DNA from: Candidatus Latescibacterota bacterium
Lineage (GTDB): Bacteria > JAAXHH01
Assembly: GCA_012270975.1 (NCBI GenBank)
Contig: JAAXHH010000129.1
Location: 169,437-233,436 of the forward strand
DNA length: 64,000 bases
Reading direction: 5' to 3'
Shown: positions 17,731 to 26,316 of the stretch, one piece after another
Position numbering within the stretch: position 1 is the first letter of the stretch
Layout: each line of letters starts with the position of its first letter
Program-made: the position numbers and the translations under genes
Notes under the pieces: generated by a model
The model's database searches: none
What the model was told of the DNA's origin: nothing
What the model saw: only the letters and a program-made list of their open reading frames with translations

Positions 17731-20436
17731 CTACTCCGTCACCGCCGCTCCCGCGTGGGCCGGCGCCCGAAACAACGCGTTGAGGAACAGGATGTTCAGT
17801 CCGTCCATGTAAGCCCTGAAGTTCGGGTCGGCCGTGAATCCGATGGCCAGTCCGCGGCCGCTTCGCTGGGCCATGAGCAGGGGCTTGTAGGCCAGCTGCA
17901 TCGTGCTGCCTTCCCAGGCGAAACCGCTGGCCAGGACTTCCTCCGGTCCGAGGTAAACCGCCACGTTGCTGCCCGCGTCGAGCTTGAGCGGAGAAAAGAT
18001 GGAGCTGCCGCTGACCAGGGCGTTCACGGTGCGGTCCCTTCCGGCCGCCAGCCAGTGGTCCGGGTCGAGCCCGGCCTTGAGAAGCACGCCCTGCGTGGAC
18101 GGCGGTGCGGAATCTTCGGGATTCAATGACTGAAGGTATTCATCTTCCGTCTCGAATATGCGTCCGGCAGCGCTTCCGTCACCGGAATCGCCTCCGTCAC
18201 CGGCGTCTCCGGCCTCGTCCTCCCTGGTCGTCGAAAGCAGGCCGGTCGATTCATCCGCCAGGAATGCCGTGGCGCCGGCACCCAGTCCGACCACCGTGCC
18301 GCCGGTGCGCACCCAGTCCCTGATACGCCGTATTCCCCGATCGCCGAGTACGGCGCCGTAGGTACCGCCGAATCCAGGATCCGGCAGCAGCAGCACGTCG
18401 AAGTCTCTCAGGTCGGCCGTGGCGAGCTGCCGCGTCCGGATGGGAGTTACCGGGTACCCGATCTGGCGTTCGACGACGAAACGCGTAGCGCCGGCATTGT
18501 AAGCGCGGGTGGGCCTGTCCCAAGCGAGGGCGATTCGCGGCTTGCGCATGAAGACCACGTTGTTGCTGCCGAAGTTTGGTCCTTCATCGACCCAGCCGGT
18601 GTCCGTCGCGATGACCTCCGCACCCGAGGACGCCGCGATTCCTTCCAGGGTTTCGTGCAGGTGGTCCGGGTTCTCCTTGACCTTGAAGATCAACGTACCG
18701 GACGGGTAGCGACGGTCTCCCTGCACGAAGGCCAGATCGGAGCTGAATACCCGGAGTCCGGCCCTGAGCGACGCGGCCAGCAGGCGTCCAGCGGCCTGGG
18801 TGCCCCAGGGCACCAGGTAGGCGACTTCCGCCTGTCCACCCTGGATCGAACCCGGTGGGATCATGACGGGATCGACCAGCGCGAGGTCCGCTTCGACCGT
18901 CCGATCCACGGCCACGGCCTCCACGTTGTACATCAGCGGAAAGGACCACGCGGTCACGTCGTAGATCTGGTCGCCCATGCCCTTGCTCCGCCGACGCTCC
19001 TGCTCCTCGATGAAGTCCTCACTCATGGGTACGTGCTTGTCCATGAGCGTGCGGATAAGGCGTTTGGCCGGCTGGGCGAGCGAAATGACGTAACTGCCCC
19101 CGGGATAGGTCTCGCCGCCGGACCGGAAGTCCGATCCGGCCTGTTGCACCTCCACACCGTGATAGGCCATGAGCCAGGCGAGCTTGTCCACGCCCGAGGT
19201 GTTACCGTCCGGCCTCCGTGGAAGGATGAAGGACCTGATGTCCTCGCTGCGGCCTTCCTGGATCGCCGACTGCCGGTAGGCGTAGAAGTCCGCCAGGAGC
19301 TTCTCCCGGTGGATCGCGGCCGTTTCACTGGTGGCGATGGAGGCGACGAAGTGGTGCCTTACCGTGTCCCTGAAGTGCATCACCGACGCATCGCTTCTCC
19401 GGACGACGAGTCCCCCGGCCGACGCCTGTTCATACGTCATGGCCACGCTGCCGTAGTAGGACGGCCAGCTGGCGCCGTAACCCGGATAGAAGGCGTCGAA
19501 GATCTCCCGGGTGAAGTAGGAGAACCCGTAGTGATCGAACCACTTCGCGTTGTTCCTTCCGAAGAGCTGGAGATTCTCCCGCTGGTCCCGGGCCAGGTGC
19601 GGATTGTAGGGAATCGCCTCGGGCGCGAAGTAGTAAGTGGTATTGGATCCCATTTCGTGCAGATCGACGAATACGGGCGGGTAATAGTCCTGCAGGACCT
19701 TCACCCGGCCCAGGGTCTCTGGATGGTTCAGTGAAATCCAGTCGCGGTTCAGGTCGAAGTAGTAGTGGTTGGTCCGCCCCCCGGGCCACGGTTCGTTGTG
19801 CTCGGCCGCCAGCGGACTGGCGTTCGGCTCGAGGCCTTCGGCGATCTCGAAATTATGGACGAACCGGTCCCGTCCATCCGGATTCTGGACCGGGTCGATC
19901 ATCACGATCGTCTCTTCGAGGATGCGGTCCACGACCGGGTCGTTACGGGCCGCCAGCAGGTGATAGGCCGTGAACAGCGCCGCATCCCCGGGGGAGATCT
20001 CGTTGCCGTGGACGGCATAGCTCAGGTTGACGATCACCGGCAGCGAAGCGATCAGGCTGTCAGCGCTCGCGCGGGGTGTTTTTCTCGGGTCGGCCAGCCG
20101 TTTCATGCCCGCGCTGACCTCCGCCAGCGCGCCAATCCGTTCCGGCGACCCCACGAAAGCGTACACCAGCTTTCGCCCTTCCCAAGACCGGGCGTACTCG
20201 AGTATGCGCACCTGGCCGGGCAAGGCCGACTCGAGCGCTTCCAGGTACTTCATCAGTCCCGCGTGGGGCGTGATGCGGTCGCCGATCCGGTAGCCCAGGA
20301 TCTCCTCCGCGGTGGGCACCGAAGGATCGTACTCGGTGCCGGGCCAGTATTCGAAGTCCTGCGCTCCTGCTGCCCGGGGGATCATCCCGGCGAGAAGAAC
20401 CAGGCAAAATAGCGGCAGGACGGTGAGCCTAATCAT
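17731..20436 (-). CDS. Secreted M14-family zinc carboxypeptidase
   Basis: Exported metallopeptidase of 901 residues expected to trim C-terminal residues from peptides in the periplasm or outside the cell. A signal peptide occupies residues 1-25 (FCLVLLAGMIPRAAGAQ). The zinc site is HGNE (His143, Glu146) with the third ligand in DLHEMGSNTTYYF. The substrate-carboxylate arginine is in DLNRDW and the catalytic glutamate in AMTYEQAS. The C-terminal third contains a glutamine-amidotransferase-like region (DVLLLPDPGFGG, then VVGLGAGATAFL), an architecture seen in large M14 proteins of environmental bacteria. AGGAGG lies 7 bases before the ATG. It follows two PhyH genes in the same direction. Confidence 0.88.
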   Translation of the reverse strand: MIRLTVLPLFCLVLLAGMIPRAAGAQDFEYWPGTEYDPSVPTAEEILGYRIGDRITPHAGLMKYLEALESALPGQVRILEYARSWEGRKLVYAFVGSPERIGALAEVSAGMKRLADPRKTPRASADSLIASLPVIVNLSYAVHGNEISPGDAALFTAYHLLAARNDPVVDRILEETIVMIDPVQNPDGRDRFVHNFEIAEGLEPNASPLAAEHNEPWPGGRTNHYYFDLNRDWISLNHPETLGRVKVLQDYYPPVFVDLHEMGSNTTYYFAPEAIPYNPHLARDQRENLQLFGRNNAKWFDHYGFSYFTREIFDAFYPGYGASWPSYYGSVAMTYEQASAGGLVVRRSDASVMHFRDTVRHHFVASIATSETAAIHREKLLADFYAYRQSAIQEGRSEDIRSFILPRRPDGNTSGVDKLAWLMAYHGVEVQQAGSDFRSGGETYPGGSYVISLAQPAKRLIRTLMDKHVPMSEDFIEEQERRRSKGMGDQIYDVTAWSFPLMYNVEAVAVDRTVEADLALVDPVMIPPGSIQGGQAEVAYLVPWGTQAAGRLLAASLRAGLRVFSSDLAFVQGDRRYPSGTLIFKVKENPDHLHETLEGIAASSGAEVIATDTGWVDEGPNFGSNNVVFMRKPRIALAWDRPTRAYNAGATRFVVERQIGYPVTPIRTRQLATADLRDFDVLLLPDPGFGGTYGAVLGDRGIRRIRDWVRTGGTVVGLGAGATAFLADESTGLLSTTREDEAGDAGDGGDSGDGSAAGRIFETEDEYLQSLNPEDSAPPSTQGVLLKAGLDPDHWLAAGRDRTVNALVSGSSIFSPLKLDAGSNVAVYLGPEEVLASGFAWEGSTMQLAYKPLLMAQRSGRGLAIGFTADPNFRAYMDGLNILFLNALFRAPAHAGAAVTE

Positions 20437-20472
20437 CGATATACCTCCTCACACACGATCTGGGCGGTTCTT

Positions 20473-21282
20473 TCAGGAAACTTCATTGAAGTAAACAAGC
20501 GGGTTCTGTGCCTCGTCATCCAGCGGGTCGCCGATTTCGATGGTATCCAGGATCCGGTTCGGAAGCACGTTGGGGATGCCGTTGAACGTGCTGTGGTCCG
20601 GCATGTAGGCACAGGTGAATGCGCGGCGCGGATAGGGCGTCATGTTCGCGTTGGCAGCGTGAACCATCAGTCCGTTGTGAAAGGAGCATCCGCCCGCCGG
20701 CATGACGACTGGCACGGGGTTCATCCGGCCGAGTTCGGGGTAGCCCTCGAACATGGCGCCCACGTGGTTTCCCGCCGCCGGATAATCGTCAAGTCGCTTC
20801 TTGTGGGATCCGGGCATGAAGAACATGCAGCCGTTCTGAACTGTGACTTCATCCAGGGCGACCCAGATGGTGATGGCGTGCTCCGACGCGAAGGACCACT
20901 TGGTATTGTCCTGGTGCCATGTGGTGGGATTCGCCCAGGGCAGCTTGATCAGGGCCTGGTCGTGCCAGATCCGGATTCCGTCGACTCCCTCCAGGTCGGC
21001 CGCCATCTTTCCCAGCCGGCGGTCCAGCATCAGCGCGCGGACACCTTCGTGATCCATCCACAGGTTGAGCCGCTGCCTGAACACGGCTTCGTCCTTCGCC
21101 GTTACCTTCCTGGCGAGGTTGTAGGACCCATCGGGCAGCCGGTTACGGTCCCGCAGCGATACCGCTTCGTCCACCGCCGAACGCCAGGTCTCCAGCTCCC
21201 CGGAATCCAGAAAGTCCTCGATAATGAGAAAGCCGTTTCCCCGGTAGGAGGCAATCTGTTCGCTCGTCAAACGATGGTTCAT
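20473..21282 (-). CDS. Phytanoyl-CoA dioxygenase (PhyH) family protein, copy 1
   Basis: Fe(II)/2-oxoglutarate-dependent hydroxylase of 269 residues. The iron-binding facial triad is the His-x-Asp pair in TTWHQDNTKW and a distal histidine in MVHAANANMTPYPRR, where the following arginine would hold 2-oxoglutarate. The start is the ATG at 21282, with GGAG 8 bases upstream; the longer frame to 21591 runs into the neighbouring gene. It sits 13 bases after the second PhyH gene and 36 bases before the M14 peptidase gene. Bacterial members hydroxylate varied substrates; fatty acyl-CoA is only one option. Confidence 0.86.
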   Translation of the reverse strand: MNHRLTSEQIASYRGNGFLIIEDFLDSGELETWRSAVDEAVSLRDRNRLPDGSYNLARKVTAKDEAVFRQRLNLWMDHEGVRALMLDRRLGKMAADLEGVDGIRIWHDQALIKLPWANPTTWHQDNTKWSFASEHAITIWVALDEVTVQNGCMFFMPGSHKKRLDDYPAAGNHVGAMFEGYPELGRMNPVPVVMPAGGCSFHNGLMVHAANANMTPYPRRAFTCAYMPDHSTFNGIPNVLPNRILDTIEIGDPLDDEAQNPLVYFNEVS

Positions 21283-21295
21283 TGCGGTCTCTCCG

Positions 21296-22138
21296 TCACG
21301 CAGGCCACACCCGTGGGAACAACTCGCAGGCCATGGGATCTCCGGGGCCGAGCCCTCCGGTTGCCGTGGGGGAAATCTCCCAGGGCCGGGTCGCGAACCG
21401 GGCGTCGTCTCCGAGCCATCGGGTGGCCAGGACCCGGCGGGCATCGGTGAGAGACTGGTTGCCCGCCGCGCCGTGGAGCGTACACATGTGGAACGCGATG
21501 ACGTCGCCGGGTTCCATGTCCCACGCCAGGATATCGTAGTCCTCCGGATGTTCGTCGATGGGCGGCACGTCCTCGAAGGGCCGGTCCTCAAGCATGGATT
21601 TCGCGGAGGCGTCCTCGATGGCGTAGTTGCTTTCCGTCGCGAACTTGCGGGGTACGAACCAGCGGCCCCAGTCGTGGGAACCCCTGACGAACTGTACGCA
21701 GGACGCTTTTGTCACCGGGTCGAGCGGCATCCACAAGGACACGTTCTGGCGGCCGTTTACCGGGTAATAGGGCTGGTCGTGGTGCCATGGCGTCCGTTTA
21801 AGCGTGCCGGGCCACTTGACCAGCAGATGTTCGTGATAGAAAATGGAACTCCGCGATCCCATGAGCCGCGCCGTCATCGCGCCCGCAGGCGAGTGGAACA
21901 CGAAGTCGCGGTACTCGGGAATCCGCTGCCAGTTGCAGTAATCGTCCACGAATCCGCCCCGGTCTTCCTCGCCCGCCTTCAGGGTGCCCGCGTAATCGCT
22001 GGGCTCGGCGAGGTTACGGGACACGCCGTCTTCCACGATGGACACCCAGTGCGGATCGAAGGCCTGCCGTATGCATACCGCGCCGTCTTCCCGGTATTGC
22101 CGTACGATGTCTTCGGTTAAGACCACTTCCCCGTTCAA
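21296..22138 (-). CDS. Phytanoyl-CoA dioxygenase (PhyH) family protein, copy 2
   Basis: Second non-heme iron hydroxylase of 280 residues, clearly different from its neighbour. The His-x-Asp pair is in TPWHHDQPYYPVNG, the distal histidine in MCTLHGAAGNQS, and the 2-oxoglutarate arginine in ARRVLATRW. The frame begins with TTG at 22138; no nearby in-frame ATG would keep the conserved N-terminus (LTEDIVRQYREDGAV), and GGAG lies about 10 bases upstream. The adjacent pair suggests two oxidation steps on one substrate or tandem duplication with divergence. Confidence 0.85.
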   Translation of the reverse strand: MNGEVVLTEDIVRQYREDGAVCIRQAFDPHWVSIVEDGVSRNLAEPSDYAGTLKAGEEDRGGFVDDYCNWQRIPEYRDFVFHSPAGAMTARLMGSRSSIFYHEHLLVKWPGTLKRTPWHHDQPYYPVNGRQNVSLWMPLDPVTKASCVQFVRGSHDWGRWFVPRKFATESNYAIEDASAKSMLEDRPFEDVPPIDEHPEDYDILAWDMEPGDVIAFHMCTLHGAAGNQSLTDARRVLATRWLGDDARFATRPWEISPTATGGLGPGDPMACELFPRVWPA

Positions 22139-22170
22139 GTCCCGCGCGCTCCTTTCGATCGACCGTCTTC

Positions 22171-22211
22171 AGTGCCGGCGTCTACAGTGCCGGCGTCTTC
22201 AATGCCGGGCG
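22171..22211. repeat. 15-bp tandem repeat at the 3' end of the solute-binding protein gene
   Basis: Two near-identical 15-base units (AGTGCCGGCGTCTAC and its one-base variant) at 22171-22185 and 22186-22200, followed by a degenerate third (AATGCCGGGCG), lie in the gap between the PhyH gene and the binding-protein gene. The binding-protein stop codon begins inside the second unit. Confidence 0.65.
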
Positions 22212-23962
22212 ATGTACATTTGCGTATGCATGATACCGATCCACGAGAACATCGCGTATCCGAACTTGTTGACTTCGAGCCCTTTCAGGTAGGGTTTCCG
22301 CAGATCCACCGTCAGATTGTGGTACAGAAACGCTCCGCCGACGTCTTCCACGAGCAGCCGTTCCGCTTCACGGTACATGTCCATGCGTTTGTCGTGATCC
22401 ATTTCGTCCGCCGCCGAGTCGATCAGCCGGTCGAAGTCGTCGTTGCGCCAGTCTTGCCGCCCGAATCCCCGCGGCTGCGACCGCCACACCATGCCGAGCA
22501 GGTTGTTCGGATCGGGATAGTCCGCGTTGAATCCTCCCAGGCCCATGGGGATGTTCCACTCGTACATATTGTCCCGGTACACCTTGTCTTCCGAACCCCG
22601 CATCCGGAACCTCAAGCCCAGCGTATTGCCGAGCATCGCCTGCACGGCCTGCGCGGTATAGCTGATCTGGGGATTGACCTTGCCGATCCAGAAATCGATC
22701 GTTGGAAACCCCTTTCCATCCGGATAACCTGCTTCGGCCAGCAAGGCGCTGGCGCGGTCCGTGTCGTAGGCCTGGACGGACTGTATGGACGCATCCGCGC
22801 TGCCGGGGAACTTGGGTGGCAGCATCGAGTACGCCGGCACGCCTGTATTGCGCAGGACGACGCTGCACAACGCTTCGCGGTCGATGGCGTGGCTGATCGC
22901 GCGCCGTACGCGGACATCGTCGAAGGGCGGTTCGCGGGTCTTGAAAAACAGGTACCAGGTTTCCGGAAAGGCGTAGTACGAGAGTTCGTCCTTCAACGTC
23001 GGATGGTTTTCGATGAAAGGGAGATCGGTCAGCAGAACCCTGAGATAATCGATCTCGTCGTTCTCGTACGGCGGGGTGCCCGGATGGCCCGTGGTAAAGA
23101 TCTGGACGATTTTCTCGAGATACCCCTTGTGGGGACCGGTATAATAGGGATTGAGGGTCAGGGTGGCCTGCCTGCCCTTCTGCCATTCGGAGAGGGTGTA
23201 GCTCGCGTTGGCTACCAGGTTACCCGCCTCGCTCCATCGTACTCCGTGTTTTTCCACCTGCCACCGGGGTACCGGTCCCGATCCGGTGAAGGCGACGATG
23301 AAGGGCAGATAGGGACAGGGCTTCTCCGTTTCGATCTCCAGCGTGAGATCGTCCACCGCACGTACGCCCACGGTCGACGGGTCGGTAACGCTACCCTGGT
23401 TGAAGGGGCGGGCGCCCTTGATTTCGTAGTAGAAGAAGGCGTAGGGACTTGCCACGGCCGGATCGAGGAACCTTTTGTAGGTGTATTCGAAGTCATGGGC
23501 CGTCACGGCGCGCCCGTCGCTCCATCTTCCGTCTGGACGTAGTTTGAACGTCCAGCGAAGTCCATCCGATGACTGTTCCCACGAGTTGGCCGCCGCACCG
23601 ACAAGCTCCAGGTTCTTGTCGAGCATGACCAGGCGTTCGAACAGGGTCAGCGCCCCCTGGCCCTCGTATATGTTGATACTGACATCGAAGGTCAGCGGCT
23701 CGACCAGCGTGTAGCGGAACACCTGCTGATCCAGGGGCGCCGCGTCCGCCGGCATCTCTTTACCAATGGAATTGACCACGGGGACGGCGCTGGTCGAAAC
23801 GGCAGCCGGCAGTAGGCAGCAGGTGATCCCGGCAAGGATGGCCGCTACGGCGATGGTACGGCCCCGAGCGGACAGGACCTTGACGGCGACGTCCCGGCCC
23901 CGTGCGGACGGGTCCGGTCCGCGCGCGCTTGCGGACCGGACCGATCGTGTCCCCTTCTTCAT
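22199..23962 (-). CDS. ABC-transporter substrate-binding protein, oligopeptide (OppA) type
   Basis: Periplasmic binding protein of the SBP_bac_5 family, 587 residues from the ATG at 23962 (AGGA 7 bases upstream; a 27-base longer frame exists). The N-terminal 65 residues are rich in Arg, Ser and Gly with three SARG repeats, then a hydrophobic export segment (IAVAAILAGITCCLLPAAV). The mature part shows the family pattern: TFKLRPDGRWSDGRAVTAHDFEYTYKR in pieces, AISHAIDREALC and GFNADYPDPNNLLG. It would capture peptides or similar solutes, but no permease or ATPase gene is adjacent. It heads the PhyH-PhyH-M14-Ldh2 gene series. Confidence 0.85.
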   Translation of the reverse strand: MKKGTRSVRSASARGPDPSARGRDVAVKVLSARGRTIAVAAILAGITCCLLPAAVSTSAVPVVNSIGKEMPADAAPLDQQVFRYTLVEPLTFDVSINIYEGQGALTLFERLVMLDKNLELVGAAANSWEQSSDGLRWTFKLRPDGRWSDGRAVTAHDFEYTYKRFLDPAVASPYAFFYYEIKGARPFNQGSVTDPSTVGVRAVDDLTLEIETEKPCPYLPFIVAFTGSGPVPRWQVEKHGVRWSEAGNLVANASYTLSEWQKGRQATLTLNPYYTGPHKGYLEKIVQIFTTGHPGTPPYENDEIDYLRVLLTDLPFIENHPTLKDELSYYAFPETWYLFFKTREPPFDDVRVRRAISHAIDREALCSVVLRNTGVPAYSMLPPKFPGSADASIQSVQAYDTDRASALLAEAGYPDGKGFPTIDFWIGKVNPQISYTAQAVQAMLGNTLGLRFRMRGSEDKVYRDNMYEWNIPMGLGGFNADYPDPNNLLGMVWRSQPRGFGRQDWRNDDFDRLIDSAADEMDHDKRMDMYREAERLLVEDVGGAFLYHNLTVDLRKPYLKGLEVNKFGYAMFSWIGIMHTQMYIARH

Positions 23963-24108
23963 ACCCGTTCCTGTGGCTGTCGTTTGCATGATGGGATCGG
24001 CGCAGAACGCGGGATCCCGGCAGACTAAAGACTATACAATACGGGGGATGGCGTGTCAACAGCAGGCTGCGGTTCCGGTGCGTACAGACAAGCGCGTACC
24101 CGGACGGC

Positions 24109-24660
24109 TCACGGGATTTCGAGCCTGACATACTTCGACAGGGTCCGGGTGACGGAAACCGCGAGGGCGAGCTTGACCAGTCCGAAGGGGAGGAAGGGGA
24201 TCAGGCCGACGGCCAGCGTGGCGGGCCAGGTGGTCTCCACGCCTGCGTAGAAGTTGAAGTAGGCGTACAGGTACAAGAGACCGCAACCGAAGATGGCGAC
24301 ATGGCCGAGCAGCATCCCGGCGGCGAGATGGGGGATGCTGCTCCGGGTGAACCGGTCCAGGTAACTTCCGGTCAGGAAGGCGCAAAGGACGAACCCGACG
24401 AGGTAGCCGAAGGTGGGTGAAAGCACGACCGCCGGGCCGCTCATGCCGCCGGCGAATACCGGGATGCCGGCCAGCCCAAGGCATACGTAAACAACCTGGC
24501 TGCCGGCGCCCCAGCGGCCGCCGAGCACGGCGCCGGAAAGCAGGACGAAGAAGGTCTGCATCGTGATCGGCACGGGACCGATGGGTATGTTGATATAGGC
24601 GCTCACCGCTGTCAGCGCCGCCATCAGAGAGGCCGTGGCCAATCGCACGTTCCTGGACAA
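24109..24660 (-). CDS. bioY: Biotin transporter BioY (ECF S component)
   Basis: Integral membrane biotin-binding subunit of an energy-coupling-factor importer, 183 residues with about six hydrophobic helices. Family landmarks are NIPIGPVPITMQTFFVLLSGAVLG near the N-terminus (given here as the segment 25-48) and PVFAGGMSGPAVVLSPTFGY around residue 70. The start is TTG at 24660 preceded by AGGAGG; no ATG would preserve the N-terminal helix. No EcfA or EcfT genes are adjacent, so it must share a remote module or work alone. It is transcribed divergently from the sugar isomerase gene. Confidence 0.9.
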   Translation of the reverse strand: MSRNVRLATASLMAALTAVSAYINIPIGPVPITMQTFFVLLSGAVLGGRWGAGSQVVYVCLGLAGIPVFAGGMSGPAVVLSPTFGYLVGFVLCAFLTGSYLDRFTRSSIPHLAAGMLLGHVAIFGCGLLYLYAYFNFYAGVETTWPATLAVGLIPFLPFGLVKLALAVSVTRTLSKYVRLEIP

Positions 24661-24699
24661 AATGACCCCTCCTGTCGTTACGGCCGAACTGGATTACTT

Positions 24700-24742
24700 C
24701 TGCATGCCCGACAGGGCTGCTTTGCCTTGCCACCTCATGCAG
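24700..24742 (-). promoter_or_regulatory. Nested inverted repeats in the bioY leader
   Basis: In the 5' leader of bioY, CTGCATG (24700-24706) pairs perfectly with CATGCAG (24736-24742), enclosing a second small hairpin GCCC-GACA-GGGC at 24706-24717. A structured leader is possible; I do not recognise a known riboswitch class. Confidence 0.3.
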
Positions 24743-24745
24743 GTT

Positions 24746-24773
24746 CATATACATTGGCGGGCGGCTGTGTCAA
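24746..24773 (-). promoter_or_regulatory. Candidate promoter for bioY
   Basis: On the minus strand a perfect TTGACA (24773-24768) is followed after 16 bases by TATATG (24751-24746); an 18-base spacer gives TATGAA, which matches equally well. It lies about 85 bases before the bioY start and would place the nested inverted repeats in the transcript. Confidence 0.5.
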
Positions 24774-24803
24774 CGACGTTTTCTCAGGAAAAGGAGTGTC
24801 GCG

Positions 24804-25670
24804 ATGAGAGTGGGAATCCGCACTACGGGCCGTCTGAACGCCATGCCCTTCGAAGCGGTGTGCGCATGGATGGCCGAAAAAGAGTTCGATACGATTGACG
24901 TGTCCCGGATCGACGGCGACATGGTCCGGACCGCCGAGGCGCACGGCGTGGCCATCGGCCAGGTGGACCTCGCCGCGGGTTCGGAACTGCTGAGTGATGA
25001 CGCCGAACAGCGGGCGCAGGCGCTGGACGCATCCAGGGATTCCATTCAGCGTGCGGTCGACCATGGCGTTACCAACATGTTCTACGTGGCACCGGCCCCC
25101 GGCGATCCCGCCCAGGGCCGGGATGCGACCTTCCGGCAGTGGAAGCGCACCATGCCGGACATCGTGGATTTCGCCGAATCCCGTGGGGCGACCATCGCCC
25201 TCGAAGGCTGGCCCGGGGGATCGACCCATCATGAGCGGATCGGCGCAACCCCCGAGATGCTGCGGGCCATGTTCGAGGCCTGCCCGTCGCCTGCCTTCGG
25301 CATCAACTATGACCCTTCGCACCTCATCAGGCTGGGTGTGGATCCGATGCGCTTCCTGAAGGAATTCGGCCACCGGGCCCACCACGTGCATGCCAAGGAC
25401 ACCGTGTTCGACGAGGAAGCGCTCTATCTCTATGGAAGGATCAGACCCTCCTTCGATTCGCAGATGGCCTTCGGTGAAGGATACTGGCGGTATTGCATTC
25501 CCGGCGAGGGTCTGGCCGACTGGGCGCTCATCGTGAAACGGCTCGAGGACTTCGGTTACGACGGCATTCTGAGCATCGAGCACGAGGACGGGCGGTACTA
25601 TGGTTCGTGGGAGCTGGAAGAAGAAGGCTTCGTCCGCGCGCGGGCGCACCTGAAACGGTACATAGTGTAG
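24804..25670 (+). CDS. Sugar phosphate isomerase/epimerase (AP-endonuclease-2-like barrel)
   Basis: Cytoplasmic TIM-barrel protein of 288 residues related to xylose isomerase and myo-inosose enzymes. Metal-binding acidic and histidine residues are visible in TIALEGWPG, NYDPSHLIRLG, HHVHAKDTVF and GILSIEHEDGRYYG, which are the standard positions of the family. AAGGAG lies 7 bases before the ATG. It appears to be a single-gene unit, divergent from bioY. Likely substrates are keto-sugars or inositol derivatives; the exact one is unknown. Confidence 0.86.
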   Translation: MRVGIRTTGRLNAMPFEAVCAWMAEKEFDTIDVSRIDGDMVRTAEAHGVAIGQVDLAAGSELLSDDAEQRAQALDASRDSIQRAVDHGVTNMFYVAPAPGDPAQGRDATFRQWKRTMPDIVDFAESRGATIALEGWPGGSTHHERIGATPEMLRAMFEACPSPAFGINYDPSHLIRLGVDPMRFLKEFGHRAHHVHAKDTVFDEEALYLYGRIRPSFDSQMAFGEGYWRYCIPGEGLADWALIVKRLEDFGYDGILSIEHEDGRYYGSWELEEEGFVRARAHLKRYIV

Positions 25671-25712
25671 CTTCCACGGTTCATGCCGCGGCGTCTCCGG
25701 CCGCGTTCGTCC

Positions 25713-25757
25713 GCACCGGGACGCCAGGGCCGCAACCCCAGGCACCGGGACGCCAGG
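25713..25757. repeat. Direct repeat of 16 bases in an intergenic gap
   Basis: GCACCGGGACGCCAGG occurs at 25713-25728 and again, identical, at 25742-25757 in the gap between the isomerase stop and the convergent bcp stop. No gene or hairpin terminator with a T-run is seen there. Confidence 0.6.
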
Positions 25758-25768
25758 AGCCGCGCCAT

Positions 25769-26227
25769 TCAGCCGGATACTTCGTCCAGCACCTTCTCGA
25801 CGTGACCGTCCACCTTCACGTTTCGAAAGATCCTGGAGATCCGCCCGTCGCCGTCGATGACGAAAGTCGATCGCTCGATCCCCATGTACTTCCGACCGTA
25901 GTTGGTCTTCTCCTTGTACACGCCGTACGCCGTGGATACGGAGGTGTCCGGGTCGCTCAGCAGCGGGAAGGGCAGGTCGTACTTTGCCGCGAACTTCTCG
26001 TGAGACGGAATATCGTCGCAGCTGACGCCGAAGACCTGGACGTCCTGGTTCTGGAACGTCGGATAGTGGTCCCTGAAGGCGCAGGACTCCCGAGTGCATC
26101 CGGGGGTGTCGTCCTTCGGATAGAAGTACAAAACCACTGTTTTGCCTCTCAAGTCCTTGAGTGAAACGCTTCCGCCCTTGTCCGCCTCCATCGTGAAATC
26201 GGGCGCTTGATCGCCTTTCTGAAGCAT
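25769..26227 (-). CDS. bcp: Thiol peroxidase, Bcp/PrxQ-type peroxiredoxin
   Basis: Cytoplasmic peroxiredoxin of 152 residues that reduces hydrogen peroxide and organic hydroperoxides using thioredoxin. The active site TPGCTRESCAFRD places the peroxidatic cysteine at 44 and a resolving cysteine at 49, the spacing of atypical 2-Cys BCP/PrxQ proteins. The family start (LQKGDQAPDFTM) and GIERSTFVIDGDG near the end are present, and the length is normal. It lies 86 bases upstream of trmB's end on the same strand. Confidence 0.93.
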   Translation of the reverse strand: MLQKGDQAPDFTMEADKGGSVSLKDLRGKTVVLYFYPKDDTPGCTRESCAFRDHYPTFQNQDVQVFGVSCDDIPSHEKFAAKYDLPFPLLSDPDTSVSTAYGVYKEKTNYGRKYMGIERSTFVIDGDGRISRIFRNVKVDGHVEKVLDEVSG

Positions 26228-26301
26228 GGTGGGTTCCTTTCTCTAACAGGGCTGCTCCGGAGGACGCTGAATTGCCGCCGGGTCTGTACAGGGCCGCCGG
26301 G

Positions 26302-26316
26302 TGACCGGACCGGTCA
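26302..26316. repeat. Perfect 15-base inverted repeat over the trmB stop
   Basis: TGACCGG-A-CCGGTCA is symmetric and its right half includes the trmB stop codon. There is no T-run, so terminator function is doubtful; it could be an operator near the bcp promoter region or chance. Confidence 0.3.
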
